Below, one piece after another: positions 37,530 through 45,980 of a stretch of DNA of 64,000 nt. Source of the stretch: Tenacibaculum pacificus (lineage in GTDB: Bacteria > Bacteroidota > Bacteroidia > Flavobacteriales > Flavobacteriaceae). Each line of letters begins with the position of its first letter. Positions within the stretch are counted from its first letter, which is position 1. The notes under the pieces were generated by a model. The model did no database searches. It saw only the letters and a list, made by a program, of their open reading frames with translations, and had not been told where the DNA came from. Location: assembly GCF_027941775.1 (NCBI RefSeq), contig NZ_CP115917.1:2585001-2649000 (forward strand), read 5' to 3'. The position numbers and the translations under genes were made by a program.

Positions 37530-37946
37530 ATGAACACTTTAGAAAATTTTCAAAACAAAGACACAGGATTACTTTTACAAAGATTGAGTATTAGCGTACT
37601 TATTTTATTTCATGGAATTGCAAACTTGACTTCCAATTATTCATTTATCAAAAGTTTACTAAATAGTATCGGAATTCCAGAATTTGTTGCATACTCGGTT
37701 TTTATAGGCGAAATAATTGCACCAATACTCATAATAATTGGTTGGAGAGCAAGATTAGCAAGTTTAGCTTTAGCTATTAATATGTTAGTTGCTATTTTAA
37801 TGGCTCATACATCGGATATTTTTACATTAAATCAATTTGGAGGTTGGGGAATTGAACTACAAGGCTTATACCTATTTGGTGCAATCGTAATATTTTTATT
37901 AGGTACAGGAAAATATGCAGTATCAAACACTTCAAAATGGGATTAA
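37530..37946 (+). CDS. DoxX family membrane protein
   Basis: A 138-residue protein with four membrane helices from the ATG at 37530 (MNTLENFQNKDTGLLLQRLS). The upstream TTG (37497) would add 11 residues without family resemblance. The DoxX pattern appears as LLLQRLSISVLILFHGIANL, GIPEFVAYSVFIGEIIAPIL and GWRARLASLALAINMLVA. DoxX proteins often sit in redox or thiosulfate-related operons, and some are called DoxX-like quinone-linked subunits. Located after the palindromic operator and 10 bases before the tautomerase. Confidence 0.88.
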   Translation: MNTLENFQNKDTGLLLQRLSISVLILFHGIANLTSNYSFIKSLLNSIGIPEFVAYSVFIGEIIAPILIIIGWRARLASLALAINMLVAILMAHTSDIFTLNQFGGWGIELQGLYLFGAIVIFLLGTGKYAVSNTSKWD

Positions 37947-37956
37947 ATAAAAATAT

Positions 37957-38151
37957 ATGCCTTACATAAACATTAGGGTTACAGATACAAATGTAACCAA
38001 AGAACAAAAAAGACTATTAATTGAAGGTGCTACACAATTAGTCGTTAGTATTTTAAACAAAAAACCTGAAAGTACTCACGTAATAATTGACGAAATACCA
38101 ATTGAAAATTGGGGGTTTAACGGAAAACAATCTTTAGTAACTAAAAAATAG
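37957..38151 (+). CDS. 4-oxalocrotonate tautomerase family protein
   Basis: A 64-residue tautomerase. Pro2, which becomes the N-terminal catalytic proline after Met removal, starts the motif PYINIRVTD. The later blocks are EQKRLLIEGATQLVVSILNK and STHVIIDEIPIENWGFNG. Enzymes of this family isomerise keto-enol substrates. The gene closes the Crp/Fnr-DoxX-tautomerase group; the substrate is unknown. Confidence 0.9.
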   Translation: MPYINIRVTDTNVTKEQKRLLIEGATQLVVSILNKKPESTHVIIDEIPIENWGFNGKQSLVTKK

Positions 38152-38546
38152 TCAATAAACTTTTTTCCAACGTAGTTTTGTAAAATATTCAAATAACTAA
38201 GAGCCTGTTTAAATTTTAAATAAAGTGTTTTTTTAACATCTAAACGTCACGCTGAATTTATTTCAGCATCACATAAATAAAGGAACTACGACAAATCAGA
38301 ATACAAAACTGAAATAAATTCAGTTTGACAGATTCGATTTTTCAGCTATAAAACGTTTTTAAATTAAACTTAAACAAGCTCTTTATCAGTTCTTTAATCA
38401 TCTCCCCTCCTATCTTTTTAAATTATTTTCTGATAAAATAAAAGCAACAGTTTTACACAAATTTTTATATTGATAAAAAAATAGCCTATCATTTGTAATC
38501 TATCAATTAGAAAAACGTCTAAATTATCAGCTTAAAACAAATAACT
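38152..38546. other. 395-base gap with a MITE-like element
   Basis: No gene is visible. The gap contains the inverted-repeat element described at 38201-38381; the rest is AT-rich spacer and the leader of the DUF547 gene. No -7 box of good quality was found close to 38547. Confidence 0.6.
38201..38381. mobile_element. MITE-like element with terminal and internal inverted repeats
   Basis: The ends GAGCCTGTTTAAATTTT and its counterpart (plus strand ...TTAAACAAGCTC) are inverted repeats with about two mismatches in 16 bases. Inside lies a second inverted pair: CGTCACGCTGAATTTATTTC at 38245 and the complementary arm CTGAAATAAATTCAGTTTG at 38309. The element carries no coding frame. No clear target duplication was found. 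It looks like a non-autonomous insertion that carries a GTCA-CTGAA type repeat commonly scattered in Flavobacteriaceae. Confidence 0.6.
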
Positions 38547-39254
38547 ATGCGTAAAATATTCTTATTATTTAGTTTAACATTTTTCATAAATTCATTTGGA
38601 CAAACAAGTACTTTTGATAATTTATTAAAAGAACATGTTAATAACAAAGGCATCGTAAATTATAAAAACTTAAAAAAAGACGAAGCTAAATTAGATTCTT
38701 ATTTAAGTTATCTGAATAAAACAAGTCCTCAAAAAAAATGGACTCCTTCAAAAACAAAAGCTTTTTGGGTGAATGCATATAATGCTTACACCTTAAAAAT
38801 AATATTAAATAATTACCCGATTAAAAGTATTTTAAAAATTAAAGAGCATAAAAAAGATGCTTGGAATATCTCTTTTGCAAAGGTTGGAGGAAAAACATAT
38901 ACCTTAAATTTTATCGAACATGAAATTTTACGCAAAAAATTTGATGATCCTAAAATTCATGTTGCTGTAAATTGTGCTTCTGGTTCTTGTCCTAAATTAG
39001 GAAATTTTGCTTTTACAGAAGCAAACTACGAAACCAAAACAACCGAATTAATGAAAAATTTTATTAATGATGCTAAAAGAAATAAAATATCAGAAAAAAA
39101 AGTAGCGCTTTCAAAAATTTTCGAATGGTTTAAAGATGATTTTACTAAAAATGGCTCGTTAATCGATTTTTTAAATACCTACTCAGAAACTAAAATATCA
39201 AAAAAAGCAACAGTTAATTTTTTAAAATATGACTGGAATTTAAACGGTAAATAA
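38547..39254 (+). CDS. DUF547 domain exported protein
   Basis: A 235-residue protein with a signal peptide ending NSFGQ (about residue 19). The DUF547 core is visible: KTKAFWVNAYNAYTLKIIL, HEILRKKFDDPKIHVAVNCAS, and SGSCPKLGNFAFTEANYE. DUF547 proteins may be hydrolase-like, but no activity is proven. The gene begins the arsenosugar-type cluster, 73 bases before the AhpD-like gene, and DUF547 genes are repeatedly found next to such clusters. A role in the pathway is therefore plausible but unproved. Confidence 0.85.
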   Translation: MRKIFLLFSLTFFINSFGQTSTFDNLLKEHVNNKGIVNYKNLKKDEAKLDSYLSYLNKTSPQKKWTPSKTKAFWVNAYNAYTLKIILNNYPIKSILKIKEHKKDAWNISFAKVGGKTYTLNFIEHEILRKKFDDPKIHVAVNCASGSCPKLGNFAFTEANYETKTTELMKNFINDAKRNKISEKKVALSKIFEWFKDDFTKNGSLIDFLNTYSETKISKKATVNFLKYDWNLNGK

Positions 39255-39327
39255 ATAGCATTACTTCTTTTTGCTATAAAAATTTTAAAAACAATTTGTA
39301 TTTTTACTTTTCAACATAAAAAAATAG

Positions 39328-39663
39328 ATGTCAAAAACATATTACGATCCAGCCGATTTACGCAAATTTGGAAAAATAACAGAATGGAATGAAGAACTTG
39401 GAAATAAATTTTTTGATTATTACGGAAAAGTATTTGAAGAAGGTGCTTTAACTGCTCGTGAAAAAAGTTTAATTGCTTTAGCCGTTGCGCATACCGAACA
39501 ATGTCCTTATTGTATTGATGCTTATACAAAAGATGGATTAGAACGAGGAATTACAAAAGAAGAAATGATGGAAGCACTTCATGTTGGAGCTGCTATAAAA
39601 AGTGGAGCAACTCTTGTTCACGGTGTTCAAATGATGAATAAAGTGAACAAACTTGAAATGTAA
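39328..39663 (+). CDS. AhpD/CMD-like protein of the arsenosugar operon
   Basis: A 111-residue helical protein of the carboxymuconolactone decarboxylase/AhpD fold. The redox motif is in HTEQCPYCIDAYTKDG (Cys59 and Cys62, with His55), as in alkylhydroperoxidase AhpD. A distinct subgroup of this fold is known as the arsenosugar biosynthesis-associated peroxidase-like protein, and stands next to arsS as here (10 bases away). It may reduce or bind thiol/arsenical intermediates; that is inference. Confidence 0.88.
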   Translation: MSKTYYDPADLRKFGKITEWNEELGNKFFDYYGKVFEEGALTAREKSLIALAVAHTEQCPYCIDAYTKDGLERGITKEEMMEALHVGAAIKSGATLVHGVQMMNKVNKLEM

Positions 39664-39672
39664 AATACATCT

Positions 39673-40725
39673 ATGAAAAAATCACTTTTAGCCAGAAATA
39701 ACGATTTAGCAAATACACAACGTCAATTAGATATTTTATCAAACGGAATTTTTGCTGATGGTGAATTACCAACGTTTGCTAAAAAAATAAAAGAAACAAA
39801 TCAGTTTCCTTTACGTCCTAAAAAGCTAGAAATTCTTCAAATTAATTTAGGCTATATGTGTAATCAGGTTTGTGCACATTGCCACGTTGATGCTGGTCCT
39901 GATCGTAAAGAAATAATGACCACAGCAACAATGCAACAATGTTTGGATGTTATAAAAAATACCCAAGCTCATACTTTAGATTTAACTGGTGGAGCGCCTG
40001 AAATGAATCCTAATTTTAGGTGGTTTGTTGAAGAAGCTTCTAAAGCAGGAATCAAAGATTTTATTGTTCGTTCTAACTTAACAATTATTAGAGCTAACAA
40101 AAAATATCACGATTTACCCGATTTTTTTAAAAAACATAATATTCACGTTGTTTCGTCAATGCCACATTGGACACGTGGAAAAACCGACAAACAACGTGGT
40201 GATGGTGTTTTTGATAAATCAATCAAAGCACTGCAAATGTTAAACGAAGTTGGTTACGGAATTGAAGGTTCTAATTTAAAATTAGATTTGGTTTATAATC
40301 CGTCTGGTGCTTTTTTACCTGGGGATCAAATGGCGCTTGAAAACGATTTTAAAAAAGCTTTAAAAGATGATTTTAATATCGATTTTCATAATTTATTTGC
40401 GATTACCAATTTACCTATCAGTCGTTTTTTAGATTATTTAATCGCTTCTGAAAATTATGAAGATTATATGTATTCTTTAATTGATGCCTATAATCCGAAG
40501 GCTGTAGAAAATGTGATGTGTACAAATACTTTATCGGTAAGTTGGGACGGTAATTTATACGATTGTGATTTTAATCAGATGTTAAATTTAAAAGTAGCAA
40601 GCAGCGTAAAACATATTTCGGAATACAACGAGGAAATTTTACAAGACAGAAATATTATTATAAATCAACATTGTTACGGCTGTACTGCTGGTTCTGGAAG
40701 TAGCTGTCAGGGTGTGGTTGCATAA
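39673..40725 (+). CDS. arsS: Radical SAM enzyme ArsS (arsenosugar biosynthesis)
   Basis: A 350-residue radical SAM protein. The [4Fe-4S] site Cys63, Cys67 and Cys70 is in GYMCNQVCAHCHVDAGPDR, followed by the SAM-binding block LDLTGGAPEMNP. The C-terminal half carries further cysteines: CTNTLS and CDFNQM, and the end CYGCTAGSGSSC (334, 337 and 345), the Cys-rich domain that gave the family its name (TIGR04167 type). ArsS links the 5'-deoxyadenosyl carbon to dimethylarsenical arsenic. It lies between the AhpD-like gene and a hairpin repeat. Confidence 0.93.
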   Translation: MKKSLLARNNDLANTQRQLDILSNGIFADGELPTFAKKIKETNQFPLRPKKLEILQINLGYMCNQVCAHCHVDAGPDRKEIMTTATMQQCLDVIKNTQAHTLDLTGGAPEMNPNFRWFVEEASKAGIKDFIVRSNLTIIRANKKYHDLPDFFKKHNIHVVSSMPHWTRGKTDKQRGDGVFDKSIKALQMLNEVGYGIEGSNLKLDLVYNPSGAFLPGDQMALENDFKKALKDDFNIDFHNLFAITNLPISRFLDYLIASENYEDYMYSLIDAYNPKAVENVMCTNTLSVSWDGNLYDCDFNQMLNLKVASSVKHISEYNEEILQDRNIIINQHCYGCTAGSGSSCQGVVA

Positions 40726-40785
40726 TTTTATCTTTAAAAAAAAGATAAAACTATTTTTGATAATTATAGTTACTTGCAAATAAGC

Positions 40786-40870
40786 CTAGCCCCGATTGAA
40801 GCAATTGTTTGAGCTCTTTTTTTGATTTTTCTTCAAAAAAAAGCGAGTGCGGAAAGCGGGAAATTGCTTC
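40786..40870 (-). repeat. Dispersed hairpin repeat, copy B (inside the arsenosugar operon)
   Basis: The reverse complement of copy A with almost no differences: it reads CTAGCCCCGATTGAAGCAAT at its left, then GAGCTC with the T and A tracts, and GAAATTGCTTC at its right. In this copy the ends GAAGCAATT and AATTGCTTC are perfect inverted repeats of 9 bases. It sits in the 160-base gap between arsS and the rhodanese gene. Confidence 0.85.
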
Positions 40871-40887
40871 AAATTATTTTTATTAAA

Positions 40888-41391
40888 ATGAATAAATTTA
40901 TCTTATTTTTTTTGCTGATAACCTTTAATTCTTTTTCTCAAAAGGATTTAAAACAATTGTTGAAAAAACATAATACAGAAACGATTCCTTATATTTCTGT
41001 TGATAGTTTGAGTAATTTAATACATCAAAAAAAGGAGTTTGTTTTATTAGATGCTAGAGAATCAAAAGAATTTAAAGTAAGTCATTTAAAAAGTTCTGTT
41101 TGTGTTGGTTATGATAATTTTGATATTTATAAAATATTAAAAAAGCTTCCTTCGGATAAAAAAACTAAAATAGTCGTTTATTGTTCCTTGGGAATTCGTT
41201 CTGAAGATATTGCCGAAAAATTAAAAAAAGAAGGATACACAAATATTTACAATTTATATGGCGGAATTTTTGAATGGAAAAATAAACAAAATTTAATAGT
41301 AAATTCTGATAATAATCCAACAGAAAAAGTACACACATTTAATAAAGCGTGGAGCAAATGGCTGTTAAAAGGAGAAAAAATATATGAGTAA
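40888..41391 (+). CDS. Rhodanese-like domain exported protein
   Basis: A 167-residue protein from the ATG at 40888; the in-frame upstream start (40822) lies inside the hairpin repeat and gives no conserved sequence. A signal peptide (ending NSFSQ) is followed by a single rhodanese domain with the catalytic Cys99 in VVYCSLGIRSEDIA. Rhodaneses move sulfur from thiosulfate or persulfide. In this operon it could supply sulfur for thio-arsenosugars or for the AhpD-like partner; that is inference. It overlaps the next gene by 8 bases. Confidence 0.88.
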   Translation: MNKFILFFLLITFNSFSQKDLKQLLKKHNTETIPYISVDSLSNLIHQKKEFVLLDARESKEFKVSHLKSSVCVGYDNFDIYKILKKLPSDKKTKIVVYCSLGIRSEDIAEKLKKEGYTNIYNLYGGIFEWKNKQNLIVNSDNNPTEKVHTFNKAWSKWLLKGEKIYE

Positions 41392-41983
41392 AAATATACT
41401 TTTAATTTTTACAAGAAATCCTGAATTAGGAAAGACAAAAACACGTTTAGCAAAAACTGTTGGCGATGAAACCGCATTAACTATTTATAAATTTCTATTA
41501 GCGAAAACCAATGAAATTACCGCCAATTTAAATTGTGATAAAGCCGTTTATTATTCTGTGAAAATTCGTGATAATGATATTTGGGATACAAAAATTTATC
41601 AAAAACATCAACAAAAAGGCGAAGATTTAGGAATTAGAATGGAAAACGCTTTTAAAAATTCGTTTGATGAAAAGTATGAAAAAGTGCTAATTATTGGTAG
41701 CGATTTATATGATTTATCCGAAGAAATTATAGAAGATGCCTTTGACAAATTAAATTCAAATGATGTTGTAATTGGTCCTGCCGAAGATGGCGGATATTAT
41801 CTTTTAGGAATGAAAACTTTACATCCTGATGTTTTTCAAAATAAAGCTTGGGGAACAGAAACCGTAAGAAAAGATACGCTAAACGATTTGCAAAAAGTAA
41901 ACGTACATTTGTTAAAAGAACTTAACGATGTTGATGTGTTTGAAGATATTGAAAATCATTCGGCATTTCAACAATTTTTATAA
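41384..41983 (+). CDS. TIGR04282-type transferase of arsenosugar biosynthesis
   Basis: A 199-residue GT-A type protein. The start LLIFTRNPELGKTKTRLAKTVG resembles the nucleotide-binding start of CofC/MobA-like nucleotidyltransferases, followed by LIIGSDLYDLSEEII with the acidic pair and VIGPAEDGGYYLLGMK. The family was predicted to be a glycosyltransferase of arsenosugar biosynthesis. The second predicted transferase, TIGR04283, is not in this window. The gene overlaps the rhodanese by 8 bases. Confidence 0.88.
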   Translation: MSKNILLIFTRNPELGKTKTRLAKTVGDETALTIYKFLLAKTNEITANLNCDKAVYYSVKIRDNDIWDTKIYQKHQQKGEDLGIRMENAFKNSFDEKYEKVLIIGSDLYDLSEEIIEDAFDKLNSNDVVIGPAEDGGYYLLGMKTLHPDVFQNKAWGTETVRKDTLNDLQKVNVHLLKELNDVDVFEDIENHSAFQQFL

Positions 41984-42032
41984 AAATAAGATATCGTAAT
42001 TAAAAAAAACGACAATCGAAGATATACAACCA

Positions 42033-42848
42033 ATGAAACAACAACAATTACAAGAAACTACAGATTATTTAAAGTTAAACGGAATTACAAATCCTGAAAT
42101 AGGTATTGTTTTAGGTACAGGACTTGGAAAATTAGTCAACGAAATTGACATTGAAAAAGAGATTTTATATTCAGATATTCCTCATTTTCCACAAGCAACT
42201 GTTGAATCTCATTCTGGAAAATTAATTTACGGAACTTTATCAGGAAAAAAAGTAGTTGTAATGGCGGGGCGTTTTCATGTGTATGAAGGTTACAATCTTT
42301 GGGAAGTTACTTACGGAATTAGAACAATGCATAGTTTAGGAATTAAAAAATTATTGATTTCAAACGCTGCAGGTGCAATTAATTTAACCTACAAAAAAGG
42401 CGATTTAATGCTTTTAGAAGATCATATAAATTTACAAGGTGGTTCTCCCCTAGCTTTTAAAGGTGCAAAAGATTTCGGAAATATTTTTGCTGATATGCTT
42501 GAGCCTTATTCTAAAAAAATCAACAATTTATTGAAAGATATTGCAACTTCAAACGACATACAGTTATATGAAGGAATGTACGCAAGTGTTGTTGGTCCGC
42601 AATTAGAAACCAGAGCAGAATACCGAATGTTACAAATACTAGAAGCTGATGCTGTTGGTATGAGTACCGTCCCTGAAGTTATTGTTGCAAAACAATTAAA
42701 CCTTCCTTGTGCTGCTATTTCTGTTTTAACAGATGAATGTGATCCTAAAAATTTACAACCTGTAAATATTGCTGATATCATTGCTGTTGCAGGAAAAGCT
42801 GAACCAAAAATGATTACATTATTTAAAGAATTAATCTTTAAATTATAA
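42033..42848 (+). CDS. Purine nucleoside phosphorylase
   Basis: A 271-residue trimeric PNP-II type phosphorylase: GIVLGTGLGKL, VESHSGKLIYG, AGRFHVYEGYNLWEVTYG, SNAAGAINLTYKKGDLM and YASVVGPQLETRAEYRML are all present, together with VGMSTVPEVIVAKQL. The enzyme splits a purine nucleoside with phosphate to base and pentose 1-phosphate. Inside this operon it could remove adenine from the adenosylated arsenical made by ArsS. A general purine salvage role is also possible. Confidence 0.92.
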   Translation: MKQQQLQETTDYLKLNGITNPEIGIVLGTGLGKLVNEIDIEKEILYSDIPHFPQATVESHSGKLIYGTLSGKKVVVMAGRFHVYEGYNLWEVTYGIRTMHSLGIKKLLISNAAGAINLTYKKGDLMLLEDHINLQGGSPLAFKGAKDFGNIFADMLEPYSKKINNLLKDIATSNDIQLYEGMYASVVGPQLETRAEYRMLQILEADAVGMSTVPEVIVAKQLNLPCAAISVLTDECDPKNLQPVNIADIIAVAGKAEPKMITLFKELIFKL

Positions 42849-42884
42849 CAACATTCGGAGTTGATTTCGATAAAATAAAAACAC

Positions 42885-43853
42885 ATGAGTTATTTAGAAA
42901 CTACACATAACGTATATAAAAAAGCCGCATTAACACCTGATGTTGGCTTATGTTGCACTACAAATCCTATTTGGGAATTACCTGGATTAAAAATTCCAAG
43001 AATCATGCAAGAAATGAACTACGGTTGTGGTTCGACAGTACATGCTCGTGATTTAACGAACAATCCTAAAATGCTATATGTTGGTGTTGGTGGTGGTATG
43101 GAATTATTGCAATTTGCTTATTTCAATAGAAATAAAGGCGGTGTAATTGGTTTAGATGTGGTAGATGAAATGTTAGAAGCATCTCGCAAAAACTTTATAA
43201 TTGCTGAAGAACAAAACGATTGGTTTAAGTCTAATTTTGTTGATTTACGAAAAGGTGATGCCATGAATTTACCTGTGGAAGATAATTCTATTGATGTTGC
43301 GGCTCAAAATTGTTTGTTCAATATTTTTAAGTCAGATGATTTAAAGAAAGCCATTGCAGAAATGTATCGTGTTTTAAAACCTCATGGAAAATTGGTTATG
43401 AGCGACCCAACTTGCGAGCAAGAAATGAACGATGAATTACGAAATGATGAGCGTTTACGTGCCTTATGTTTAAGCGGAAGTTTATCGATTGCCGATTATG
43501 TAAAAGCATTAACCGATGCTGGTTTTGGAACGATAGAAATTAGAGCTAGAAAACCTTATCGAATTTTAGATCCGAAGAATTATCCTACTGATGAATTAAT
43601 TTATATTGAATCGATTGAAGTTGCAGCAATTAAAGATCCTATGCCAGCAGATGGTCCTTGTATTTTTACTGGAAAAGCAGCTATTTATTATGGTGCTGAT
43701 GATTATTTTGATGACGGATTAGGACATACTTTATTAAAAAACCAGCCTTTAGCAATTTGCGATAAAACAGCAAGAGATTTAAAAGCCTTAGGAAGAGATG
43801 ATATTTTCTTTTCAGAATCTACCTATCATTATGATGGCGGTGGATGCTGTTAA
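42885..43853 (+). CDS. arsM: Arsenite S-adenosylmethionine methyltransferase ArsM (arsenosugar type)
   Basis: A 322-residue methyltransferase. The SAM loop is MLYVGVGGGMELLQFAYF with GLDVVDEMLEASR as the acidic second motif. Cysteines for arsenic binding are visible at 23-24 (GLCCTT), 48 (YGCGST), 143 (NCLFN), 177 (DPTCEQ) and 195 (LCLSG), and the chain ends GGGCC. ArsM methylates As(III) in steps; here the dimethyl product would feed ArsS. It is the last gene of the operon, 36 bases after the phosphorylase. Confidence 0.92.
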   Translation: MSYLETTHNVYKKAALTPDVGLCCTTNPIWELPGLKIPRIMQEMNYGCGSTVHARDLTNNPKMLYVGVGGGMELLQFAYFNRNKGGVIGLDVVDEMLEASRKNFIIAEEQNDWFKSNFVDLRKGDAMNLPVEDNSIDVAAQNCLFNIFKSDDLKKAIAEMYRVLKPHGKLVMSDPTCEQEMNDELRNDERLRALCLSGSLSIADYVKALTDAGFGTIEIRARKPYRILDPKNYPTDELIYIESIEVAAIKDPMPADGPCIFTGKAAIYYGADDYFDDGLGHTLLKNQPLAICDKTARDLKALGRDDIFFSESTYHYDGGGCC

Positions 43854-43985
43854 TTTATTGATATAAAACAAAGAACGAAACATTTATATAAAATTAAGAG
43901 TTTCCTTTTTTTATATAAGTTATTTTTTCAATAACTTGCTCAAAAATAACCATACTCTATAAAGAGTAATTTTAAATTACAAAAA

Positions 43986-44279
43986 ATGAAAAATTCAATG
44001 AAAATGATTGCTGTTGTATTTGCTGCATCAACATTATTAACTTCTTGTTATTCTTATACAAGTGTTGTTGGAAAAGGAGCTCAAGGAAACTCTCAAACTA
44101 CTGAGTGGAACCATTATGTGTTAGGTGGTTTAGCACCTGTTGGAGTTTCTAACTCTAAGCAAATGGCTGATGGAGCTAAAGATTATACTGTTCATACAAG
44201 ACTATCTTTTGTTAATGGGTTAGTATCAGGTTTAACTTTTGGACTTTACTCGCCTACTACTACTACAGTAACTAAATAG
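43986..44279 (+). CDS. Bor family lipoprotein
   Basis: A 97-residue lipoprotein with lipobox ASTLLTSC (Cys21) and the Bor pattern YSYTSVVGKGAQGN and FVNGLVSGLTFGLYSPTTTT. The phage lambda Bor protein gives serum resistance; the flavobacterial relatives are core genes of unknown role. It is transcribed after the arsenosugar operon and closed by its own terminator at 44293-44324. Confidence 0.85.
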   Translation: MKNSMKMIAVVFAASTLLTSCYSYTSVVGKGAQGNSQTTEWNHYVLGGLAPVGVSNSKQMADGAKDYTVHTRLSFVNGLVSGLTFGLYSPTTTTVTK

Positions 44280-44292
44280 TAAATTCTTATAA

Positions 44293-44324
44293 AAGAAGCG
44301 TAATTAAAATTACGCTTCTTTTTA
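44293..44324 (+). terminator. Terminator after the Bor lipoprotein gene
   Basis: A stem AAGAAGCGTAATT / AATTACGCTTCTT followed by T residues. Confidence 0.82.
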
Positions 44325-44337
44325 TAAATTATTGAAT

Positions 44338-44532
44338 ATGAAAAAAATTATCTTTTACATTTCTATTATACTTTCATTATTATTATTAATTAATATTATT
44401 GAAATTTTAATTACTGATTTTAATCGATTAACAGAATATGGATATGGTTCTTTAATTGGAAAAGTAATTCTTTTTGTACTTTTTTTATCTGTTGTATTTT
44501 TCACAAGAAAGAAACAAATTAAAATAACCTAA
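44338..44532 (+). CDS. Small membrane protein of unknown function
   Basis: A 64-residue frame from the ATG at 44338 (a TTG two codons before is also open). It has two hydrophobic segments (FYISIILSLLLLINIIEIL and YGSLIGKVILFVLFLSVVFF) and a basic end. Similar two-helix small proteins are common and rarely characterised. Its stop overlaps the last bases of radA, which converges on it. It may be real but nothing points to a role. Confidence 0.55.
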   Translation: MKKIIFYISIILSLLLLINIIEILITDFNRLTEYGYGSLIGKVILFVLFLSVVFFTRKKQIKIT

Positions 44533-45890
44533 GCAAATAAGGTAGCAAAAGCTTCTTCAATTTTACCGACTAAAAGTAATTTTATAGAATGATTTTTTGA
44601 GGCTATTTTATTATATTTTGATGCAACCAAGGTTTCATACCCTAATTTTTCAGCCTCTATAATTCGTTGGTCGATTCTTGAAACTGGTCTTATTTCACCC
44701 GCTAAACCAACCTCGGCAGCAAAACACACATTCGGGTTTATTGCCATATCTTGATTTGATGATAAAATTGCAGCAACAACGGCTAAATCTATTGCAGGAT
44801 CATCAACATGAATTCCTCCTGTAACATTTAAAAAAACATCCTTTGCTCCTAATTTAAATCCTGCTCGTTTTTCTAAAACAGCTAAAATCATATGTAATCT
44901 TTTCAGATTATATCCTGTTGTAGATCGTTGTGGCGTACCGTAAACGGCTGTACTTACCAATGCTTGGATTTCTATCATTAACGGGCGTACACCTTCTAAA
45001 GTTGATGCAATTGCCGTTCCGCTTAAATCGGCATCTTTTTTAGAGATTAATATTTCTGATGGATTAGAAACTTCTCGTAATCCTGTTGATAACATTTCGT
45101 AAATTCCTAATTCGGCTGTTGAACCGAATCGGTTTTTTTGAGAACGTAAAATTCTATAAGTATGATTTCTGTCTCCTTCAAATTGTAAAACAACATCTAC
45201 CATGTGTTCTAAAATTTTAGGTCCTGCAATATGTCCGTCTTTATTAATATGTCCGATTAATAATACTGGAGTTCCTGTTTCTTTAGCAAATTTTATAAGT
45301 TCTGCTGATGTTTCTCGAATTTGAGAAATACTTCCTGGTGAGGCTTCTATAGAACTTGTATGTAATGTTTGAATAGAATCTATTACCAGAACATCGGGTT
45401 GAACTTGTTCTATGTTTTTAAATATTTGTTGTGTACTCGTTTCTGTTAATATTAAACAATTAGAATTGGTTGATTGTAAACGTTCAGCACGCATTTTAAT
45501 TTGCGATTGACTTTCCTCTCCTGAAACATACAATACTTTTTGAGGAATATTTAAAGCGATTTGTAATAATAAAGTCGATTTTCCGATTCCTGGTTCTCCT
45601 CCTAATAAAACAACTGCACCTTTTACAATTCCACCACCTAAAACAGTATCTAATTCGTTATTTTGAGTTACAACACGCTCTTCTGTGTTTACTTGAATAT
45701 CTTGTACTTTTAAAGGTTTAGATACTTTTTTAACTACGTTTTCAGGCGTTTTCCAAGCTCTTTTTTCTTCTTTTTCAATAACTTCTTCAACAATAGTATT
45801 CCATTCTTTACAGGTTTTACACTGCCCTATCCATTGTGCATGTTGAGATCCGCAACTTTGACAGAAAAAAGTAGTTTTTGTTTTAGCCAT
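44529..45890 (-). CDS. radA: DNA repair protein RadA
   Basis: A 453-residue RecA-like ATPase that processes branched recombination intermediates. Zinc ribbon: Cys10, Cys13, Cys24 and Cys27 at the start. Walker A is GGEPGIGKST at 97-106; the RadA-specific KNRFG motif is present (RSQKNRFGSTAELGIYEM). A Lon-like C-terminal domain holds the second half (IHVDDPAIDLAVVAAILSS). Located 205 bases after the end of the membrane protein at 46096, with a diverged hairpin repeat in between. Confidence 0.95.
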   Translation of the reverse strand: MAKTKTTFFCQSCGSQHAQWIGQCKTCKEWNTIVEEVIEKEEKRAWKTPENVVKKVSKPLKVQDIQVNTEERVVTQNNELDTVLGGGIVKGAVVLLGGEPGIGKSTLLLQIALNIPQKVLYVSGEESQSQIKMRAERLQSTNSNCLILTETSTQQIFKNIEQVQPDVLVIDSIQTLHTSSIEASPGSISQIRETSAELIKFAKETGTPVLLIGHINKDGHIAGPKILEHMVDVVLQFEGDRNHTYRILRSQKNRFGSTAELGIYEMLSTGLREVSNPSEILISKKDADLSGTAIASTLEGVRPLMIEIQALVSTAVYGTPQRSTTGYNLKRLHMILAVLEKRAGFKLGAKDVFLNVTGGIHVDDPAIDLAVVAAILSSNQDMAINPNVCFAAEVGLAGEIRPVSRIDQRIIEAEKLGYETLVASKYNKIASKNHSIKLLLVGKIEEAFATLFA

Positions 45891-45980
45891 TTGAAATAAA
45901 TTGAAAGTTTTAAAATATCGTATTAATAAAACTCAAAGTTACAAACTTAAATAGTTTATAATCAAATTTTAAAAAGTAAC

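Noticed and set aside
40822..40887. Longer start of the rhodanese protein
   Set aside because: The added residues are encoded by the hairpin repeat, and a good signal peptide begins at the ATG 40888.
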